From Ignavibacteriales bacterium UBA6490 (GTDB lineage Bacteria > Bacteroidota > Ignavibacteria > Ignavibacteriales > Ignavibacteriaceae): a stretch of DNA of 10,319 nt. The stretch lies in the NCBI GenBank assembly GCA_002435365.1, contig DJMM01000015.1:1-10319 (forward strand), given 5' to 3'. The number at the start of each line of letters is the position of its first letter. Position 1 is the first letter of the stretch. The notes beneath the pieces were generated by a model that was not told the DNA's origin, ran no database searches, and was given only the letters and a program-made list of their open reading frames with translations. Of the stretch, positions 6,786 to 10,319 are shown piece after piece. The translations under genes were made by a program, and so were the position numbers.

Positions 6786-7462
6786 CCAAACAGAATTACT
6801 GCTGTTATCTTTTACCTTTATCTCCGGTATTCAGCCCGGATGATGTTCCGTTGTTTGAATCGCTGGATAAAGAACATTCCTCTATTTTATGGAGCGCTTT
6901 GTACCTCAACGGCATGGAAGTTTTAACATCCCAGTCCAATCCGTTTTTTATTATTCTTGACGAACATGACAGTTCATTCATCCCGGATATTATCAAACGG
7001 AGGGACAACATTATTTTTGGAGATATCAGTAACCGGGAGACATTAATGAGACGTCTCAACGACAGGTATTTCGGAAAAGCAGAGAATAATATTATTTTTC
7101 TTTCAAAATCTATCGGATATTCAGGTCAGGATATTCTTAAAATTTTCAATCTGCTGAACAGCAGCGACGATGTCCTGGTGCTTGGAAGGTCCTCAAATAA
7201 CAGGATTTGTTTTGCGGGATTCAATAAATACCCTGGTTTTTTTGAAAACGGAAAAACAGATTATGACACTGTTCTGAGCCAGTCCTGCAGACAAGACAGT
7301 TATCTTTATACAATCAATGATTTTATATCTATAGACAGCGCAGCAGATTTCAGGAAGCTGTATGATGAACTTTCAAAAAAAGAAAGTCTTTCATACTGCA
7401 GCCAGGAAATTCATGAAATGTTTACTCATCTCTTTATAGAGTATAAGGATCTTTTAAAATGA
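6782..7462 (+). CDS. Uncharacterised protein, possibly a degenerate DUF2064/GT-A-like protein
   Basis: I do not firmly recognise this 226-residue protein. It has no signal peptide, membrane segment or zinc motif, so it is probably cytosolic. Its central part (about residues 79-148) follows the pattern of DUF2064 nucleotidyl/glycosyltransferase-like proteins (GT-A fold): a GD...LMRRLNDRYFG helix, a strand NNIIFLSKS, a helix after GYSGQDIL, then DDVLVLGRSSNN followed by RICFAGFN, resembling the family's 'DVVLGPAxDGGYYLIG' stretch. The family's acidic 'GSDxP' metal-site motif is replaced by LSKSIGYSG, which would argue against normal catalysis. The resemblance is from memory of family patterns, not a search. 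It overlaps prsW and nadD by 4 bases each, so it is a real, translated gene. Its AGGA site lies about 9 bases before the ATG. Confidence 0.8.
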   Translation: MTKQNYCCYLLPLSPVFSPDDVPLFESLDKEHSSILWSALYLNGMEVLTSQSNPFFIILDEHDSSFIPDIIKRRDNIIFGDISNRETLMRRLNDRYFGKAENNIIFLSKSIGYSGQDILKIFNLLNSSDDVLVLGRSSNNRICFAGFNKYPGFFENGKTDYDTVLSQSCRQDSYLYTINDFISIDSAADFRKLYDELSKKESLSYCSQEIHEMFTHLFIEYKDLLK

Positions 7463-8037
7463 GCAGTGCAGGTATTTTCGGAGGAACTTTTGATCCGGTG
7501 CATAATGGTCACCTGATAACCGCAGAAAAAGTGTTTCAGCTTCGGAACCTGGATAAGATTATTTTCATACCTGCCTTTATATCTCCATTTAAAAAGGAAA
7601 TTGACAGTACTTCTGCTGTACACAGATTAAACATGCTGAAAGCAGCAATCGAAGGTGTTTCAATTTTTGAATGGTCAGATATTGAAATAAATTCCGGCGG
7701 AATTTCATACACAATCAATACACTGCGGAAACTAAAAGACAGATTCCAAAGACTTGATCTGATAATCGGTTATGATAACATCCTGGATTTTCCGGACTGG
7801 AAAGAACCTGATGAAATTATTAAGATTGCCACGCTTGTAGTTCTGAAAAGACTTGAATTAAAAACAAAAGTAAAACATAACAGGTTTTTTGAACAGGCTG
7901 TATTCGCAGAAACTCCGGTTATCGACATAAGCAGCACTGCTATCAGGGAAAGGGTAAAAAACAATCTGCCGATTGATAACCTTGTACCTGAAAGGGTAAA
8001 GAAATATATTTATAAGAATAATTTATATAAGGATTAA
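7459..8037 (+). CDS. nadD: Nicotinate-nucleotide adenylyltransferase NadD
   Basis: NadD adenylates nicotinic acid mononucleotide with ATP to make deamido-NAD, an essential cytosolic step of NAD synthesis. The 192 residues match the family's length and are too long for CoaD (about 160). The nucleotidyltransferase motif GGTFDPVHNGH is at 8-18 (His15 and His18). Other NadD marks are ISYTINTL (82-89), LIIGYDNILDFPDW (101-114) and the C-terminal ISSTAIRERV (157-166), whose serine, threonine and arginine contact ATP phosphates. A strong AAGGA site (7445-7449) lies 9 bases before the ATG. The gene overlaps the preceding one by 4 bases and is followed by an epimerase gene after one base. The ribosome silencing factor gene rsfS, a common downstream neighbour of nadD, is absent here. 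Confidence 0.95.
   Translation: MSSAGIFGGTFDPVHNGHLITAEKVFQLRNLDKIIFIPAFISPFKKEIDSTSAVHRLNMLKAAIEGVSIFEWSDIEINSGGISYTINTLRKLKDRFQRLDLIIGYDNILDFPDWKEPDEIIKIATLVVLKRLELKTKVKHNRFFEQAVFAETPVIDISSTAIRERVKNNLPIDNLVPERVKKYIYKNNLYKD
8029..8033 (+). promoter_or_regulatory. Ribosome binding site supporting a TTG start for the epimerase
   Basis: AAGGA, inside the last codons of nadD, lies 5 bases before the TTG at 8039-8041. The canonical N-terminal strand (KILVTGG) begins right after this codon and no ATG is placed suitably, so TTG is the likely initiator. Confidence 0.7.
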
Positions 8038-8038
8038 C

Positions 8039-8959
8039 TTGAAAATTTTAGTAACGGGTGGAGCAGGATTTATAGCTTCACATCTAACAGATGCCCTTAT
8101 ACTGCAGGATCATGAAGTATTCGTGCTTGATAATTTATCCACTGGGTTTAAAAAAAATATAAATCCAAAAGCACACTTTGTTGAATCCGATATACGCGAT
8201 AAAGGAATAATCGATCTGTTCAGGAAGGAAAAATTTGACCTTCTCTGCCACCACGCAGCACAGATGGATGTTCGAAGGTCGGTTGCCGATCCCTCCTATG
8301 ATGCCGAAGTTAATATAAACGGTACTATAAATCTTCTACAGTGCTGTGTGAGGACCAGAGTAGGGAAATTTATGTTTGCTTCAACCGGCGGTGCTGTATA
8401 TGGTGAGCAGAAATATTTTCCGGCAGATGAACAACACGATACCAATCCCCTCTCCCCTTATGGAATTTCAAAACTGGCAGTTGAAAAGTATCTCTATTTT
8501 TATAATATGCAGTATGGACTGAAATATACCATTCTCAGGTATGCCAATATTTATGGCCCGCGGCAAAATCCGTTCGGTGAGGCAGGGGTTGTTGCGATTT
8601 TTACAACAAAGATGCTTAAAGGGGATCAGCCAGTAATAAATGGTACAGGTGAGCAAACAAGAGATTATGTGTTTGTCGGTGACGTCGTTAAGGCAAATCT
8701 TATCGCAATAGAGGATGATGTCAGCAGTATTTACAATATCGGAACAGGCACAGAGACTAACGTCAATGAAATTTTTCACAATCTGAATGATATCATCGGG
8801 AAAGGGATGAAAGAAATACATGGCCCTGCAGCTCAAGGCGAACAGATGCGAAGTGTAATAACTTCCGACAAACTATTTAAAAGATTCAACTGGAGACCGT
8901 CAACCATTTTAAGAGAAGGTCTGGAAAATACTGTTTTATATTTTAGGGAAAACAGCTGA
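8039..8959 (+). CDS. NAD-dependent epimerase/dehydratase (extended SDR, UDP-glucose 4-epimerase-like)
   Basis: This is a cytosolic nucleotide-sugar enzyme of the extended short-chain dehydrogenase family, most like UDP-glucose/UDP-N-acetylglucosamine 4-epimerases. The 306 residues begin with the Rossmann motif TGGAGFIASHL (6-16); the third glycine of GxxGxxG is Ala13, a variant also met in family members. Asp31 (VLDNLSTG) would bind the NAD ribose. The catalytic set is Ser115/Thr116 in ASTGGAVYGE and Tyr141-xxx-Lys145 in YGISK. NGTGEQTRDYVFVGD (201-215) is the usual substrate-side motif. The start is TTG at 8039-8041, one base after nadD. Motifs alone cannot separate 4-epimerases from related dehydratases, so I give no symbol. 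No glycosyltransferase or polysaccharide genes are nearby to hint at the pathway. Confidence 0.9.
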   Translation: MKILVTGGAGFIASHLTDALILQDHEVFVLDNLSTGFKKNINPKAHFVESDIRDKGIIDLFRKEKFDLLCHHAAQMDVRRSVADPSYDAEVNINGTINLLQCCVRTRVGKFMFASTGGAVYGEQKYFPADEQHDTNPLSPYGISKLAVEKYLYFYNMQYGLKYTILRYANIYGPRQNPFGEAGVVAIFTTKMLKGDQPVINGTGEQTRDYVFVGDVVKANLIAIEDDVSSIYNIGTGTETNVNEIFHNLNDIIGKGMKEIHGPAAQGEQMRSVITSDKLFKRFNWRPSTILREGLENTVLYFRENS

Positions 8960-8961
8960 TC

Positions 8962-9906
8962 ATGGATGATAATTTTATCAGGAATATTGTGAATTCAGAC
9001 AGACGTGCTGTTGCCCGTGCCATTACGGTTGTTGAAAACAACAATTCGTCCACTGCGGAGCTTATAAAAAATTTATATCCTATGACCGGCAAGGCATACA
9101 GGATAGGAATTACCGGACCTCCCGGCGCCGGAAAAAGCACAATCACAAATCAGCTGACTAAGTACTTTAGAAAAACCGATAAAAGAATAGGTATAATTGC
9201 GGTTGATCCCACCAGTCCATTTACTGGCGGCGCATTGCTTGGCGACAGGGTAAGAATGGCAGAAGTCGGAACAGATCCGGGAGTATTTATTCGAAGTATG
9301 GCAACCAGGGGAAGTCTTGGCGGATTAAGTAAAAAAGCTGTTGACGCTGCAGATGTACTTGATGCTGCAGGTTTTGATATTATTATTTTTGAAACTGTGG
9401 GTGTAGGACAGTCAGAACTTGATATTGCAAATGCCGCAGATACCACTGTGGTGGTGCTTGTCCCCGAATCCGGCGATTCAATACAGGCAATGAAAGCAGG
9501 GTTGATGGAAATTGCTGATTTTTTTGTTCTTAATAAAAGCGACAGGCCGGGTTCCGAGCAGGCATTAACTGCTCTTAAAACAATACTGATGATGAAGAAT
9601 ATTTCTCATGAAGACTGGTTTCCTGAAATCATTAAGTCAGTCGCTTCTGAAAATAAGGGAATTGAGGAAATCGCCTCTACTATCGGGAAACACAGGGATT
9701 ACCTTGAAAAGAATAATCTTTTTCTTAAGAGGAGGGAAAACCATACTAAATCCAGGATTAAAGAAATAGTAGTGAGCAGGATTCAGGAAGATCTGTGGCA
9801 TAATTCAGAGATCGATTTAGATAGTGCAATCAGGAAAGTTGTTCTTGGTTCAATTTCTCCGTATCATCTGGCAGATGATATTCTTAATAATTACAGAAAT
9901 AATTGA
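8962..9906 (+). CDS. meaB: Methylmalonyl-CoA mutase-associated GTPase MeaB (ArgK family)
   Basis: MeaB is a G3E-family GTPase that guards adenosylcobalamin-dependent methylmalonyl-CoA mutase: it gates cofactor delivery and rescues inactivated enzyme. The 314 residues show the P-loop GPPGAGKS (52-59), VDPTSPFTGGALLGDRVRM (81-99), FIRSMATRGSLGGLS (109-123), the switch II-like FETVGVGQSELDIANAAD (143-160) and the guanine-specificity motif NKSD (191-194), with the closing SPYHLADDIL (299-308). The length is normal. It starts 2 bases after the epimerase stop, with an AGGGAA site (8945-8950) somewhat far upstream, about 11 bases. The mutase subunits are not in the window. The following acyl-CoA dehydrogenase suits a role in propionyl/branched-chain acyl-CoA breakdown. 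Confidence 0.95.
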   Translation: MDDNFIRNIVNSDRRAVARAITVVENNNSSTAELIKNLYPMTGKAYRIGITGPPGAGKSTITNQLTKYFRKTDKRIGIIAVDPTSPFTGGALLGDRVRMAEVGTDPGVFIRSMATRGSLGGLSKKAVDAADVLDAAGFDIIIFETVGVGQSELDIANAADTTVVVLVPESGDSIQAMKAGLMEIADFFVLNKSDRPGSEQALTALKTILMMKNISHEDWFPEIIKSVASENKGIEEIASTIGKHRDYLEKNNLFLKRRENHTKSRIKEIVVSRIQEDLWHNSEIDLDSAIRKVVLGSISPYHLADDILNNYRNN

Positions 9907-9939
9907 TTTTATTTTATAAAGCGGCTCTGAAAATTCTAA

Positions 9940-9945
9940 TATAAT
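9940..9945 (+). promoter_or_regulatory. Possible -10 box before the acyl-CoA dehydrogenase gene
   Basis: A perfect TATAAT lies 17 bases before the ATG at 9963 in the 56-base gap after meaB. No sequence like TTGACA is found 16-18 bases upstream (that place reads ATAAAGCG), so this is at best a weak or sigma-variant promoter. The gap, wider than others in the operon, makes separate initiation plausible. Confidence 0.3.
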
Positions 9946-9962
9946 AATACTGAAAGTACGAT

Positions 9963-10319
9963 ATGGAAGCAACGGAAAATTCATTTTTAACAGAACTGAA
10001 TGAGAACCAGATAATTATACAAAACACAATCCGGGAATTCTCAGAGAAAGTTATTCGACCGCGAATAATGGATTTTGACGAATCACAGGAATTCCCGCAG
10101 GAAATTATTAAACAGCTTGGGGATTTAGGTTTTTTGGGTATTCTGGTTCCTGAACAATACGGCGGTGCCGGTCTTGGCTATATTGAATTTGCTATAGTAA
10201 TTGAAGAACTCGCCAAAGTTGATCCTTCCATTGCTCTTTCGGTTGCGGCGCATAACGGACTCTGTACAAATCATATTAACCGATTCGGAAATGAGAATCA
10301 GAAAAAGAAATACCTGCCC
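9963..10319 (+). CDS. Acyl-CoA dehydrogenase, N-terminal part (3' end beyond window)
   Basis: This FAD enzyme forms the alpha,beta double bond in acyl-CoA thioesters and passes electrons to electron transfer flavoprotein. Reading from the ATG at 9963-9965 gives 119 uninterrupted residues to the window edge, roughly 30% of a typical 380-residue protein. They cover the alpha-helical N-terminal domain: QIIIQNTIREFSEKVIRP (16-33), LGDLGFLGILVPEQYGGAGL (52-71), IEELAKVDPSIALSVAAHNG (80-99) and the start of FGNENQKKKYLP (108-119). The catalytic glutamate and FAD-binding segments lie off the right edge, so the chain-length class (short-chain/butyryl, isovaleryl or other) cannot be fixed. Only a weak ribosome site (GAAAG) precedes the ATG. 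Adjacency to meaB suggests short or branched-chain acyl-CoA oxidation. Confidence 0.93.
   Translation, partial: MEATENSFLTELNENQIIIQNTIREFSEKVIRPRIMDFDESQEFPQEIIKQLGDLGFLGILVPEQYGGAGLGYIEFAIVIEELAKVDPSIALSVAAHNGLCTNHINRFGNENQKKKYLP

Noticed and set aside
8468..8836. 122-residue minus-strand open frame inside the epimerase gene
   Set aside because: Antisense to the catalytic and substrate-binding part of the epimerase, and no domain can be recognised.
9907..9962. Terminator after meaB
   Set aside because: The gap is A/T-rich but contains no stable G/C stem followed by a T run, so I could not support a terminator here.

Overview
The window is ordinary, densely packed bacterial chromosome. It is moderately AT-rich (long A/T runs between genes, AGA/AGG arginine codons common) and holds two divergent gene blocks. 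The gene content, the weak or absent Shine-Dalgarno sites before several genes, and the combination of a zinc-ribbon L32, MeaB and an acyl-CoA dehydrogenase suggest a member of the Bacteroidota/Ignavibacteria/Chlorobi group. An Ignavibacteria-like heterotroph is my best guess. This taxonomic call is inference from style and content, not from a marker gene comparison.

Left block (minus strand, about 3354 down to 1): yceD (DUF177), rpmF (L32), plsX, fabH and fabD (cut by the window edge), with gaps of 13, 15, 8 and 2 bases. This is the classic bacterial cluster linking ribosomal protein L32 to the start of phospholipid synthesis (PlsX) and of fatty acid synthesis (FabH, FabD). A near-consensus sigma-70-type promoter (TTGACT, 17 bases, TATATT) lies just upstream of yceD and also settles its start codon.

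Middle (3301-3692): a divergent intergenic region of about 390 bases. It contains the yceD promoter, a roughly 135-base imperfect inverted repeat (3423-3557) with a 10-bp perfect palindrome inside it, and an AT-rich tract before the rightward genes.

Right block (plus strand, 3693-9906): ABC exporter ATPase and permease (NatA/NatB type), a PrsW-type membrane glutamic protease, a poorly conserved protein that may be a degenerate GT-A/DUF2064-like protein, nadD, an NAD-dependent sugar epimerase (TTG start) and meaB. Neighbours either overlap by 4 bases (ATGA) or sit 1-2 bases apart, so the seven genes look like one translationally coupled operon, although their functions (membrane export and proteolysis, NAD synthesis, sugar nucleotide metabolism, methylmalonyl-CoA mutase maintenance) are not obviously related. 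After a 56-base gap with a perfect TATAAT box, an acyl-CoA dehydrogenase gene starts at 9963 and runs off the right edge. Its closeness to meaB fits acyl-CoA/propionate catabolism.

I found no tRNA, rRNA, CRISPR array, insertion sequence, prophage gene or convincing rho-independent terminator. I do not see a clear new biological system here. The points most worth a second look are the intergenic long palindrome, the unidentified protein at 6782-7462, and the NatAB-PrsW grouping.
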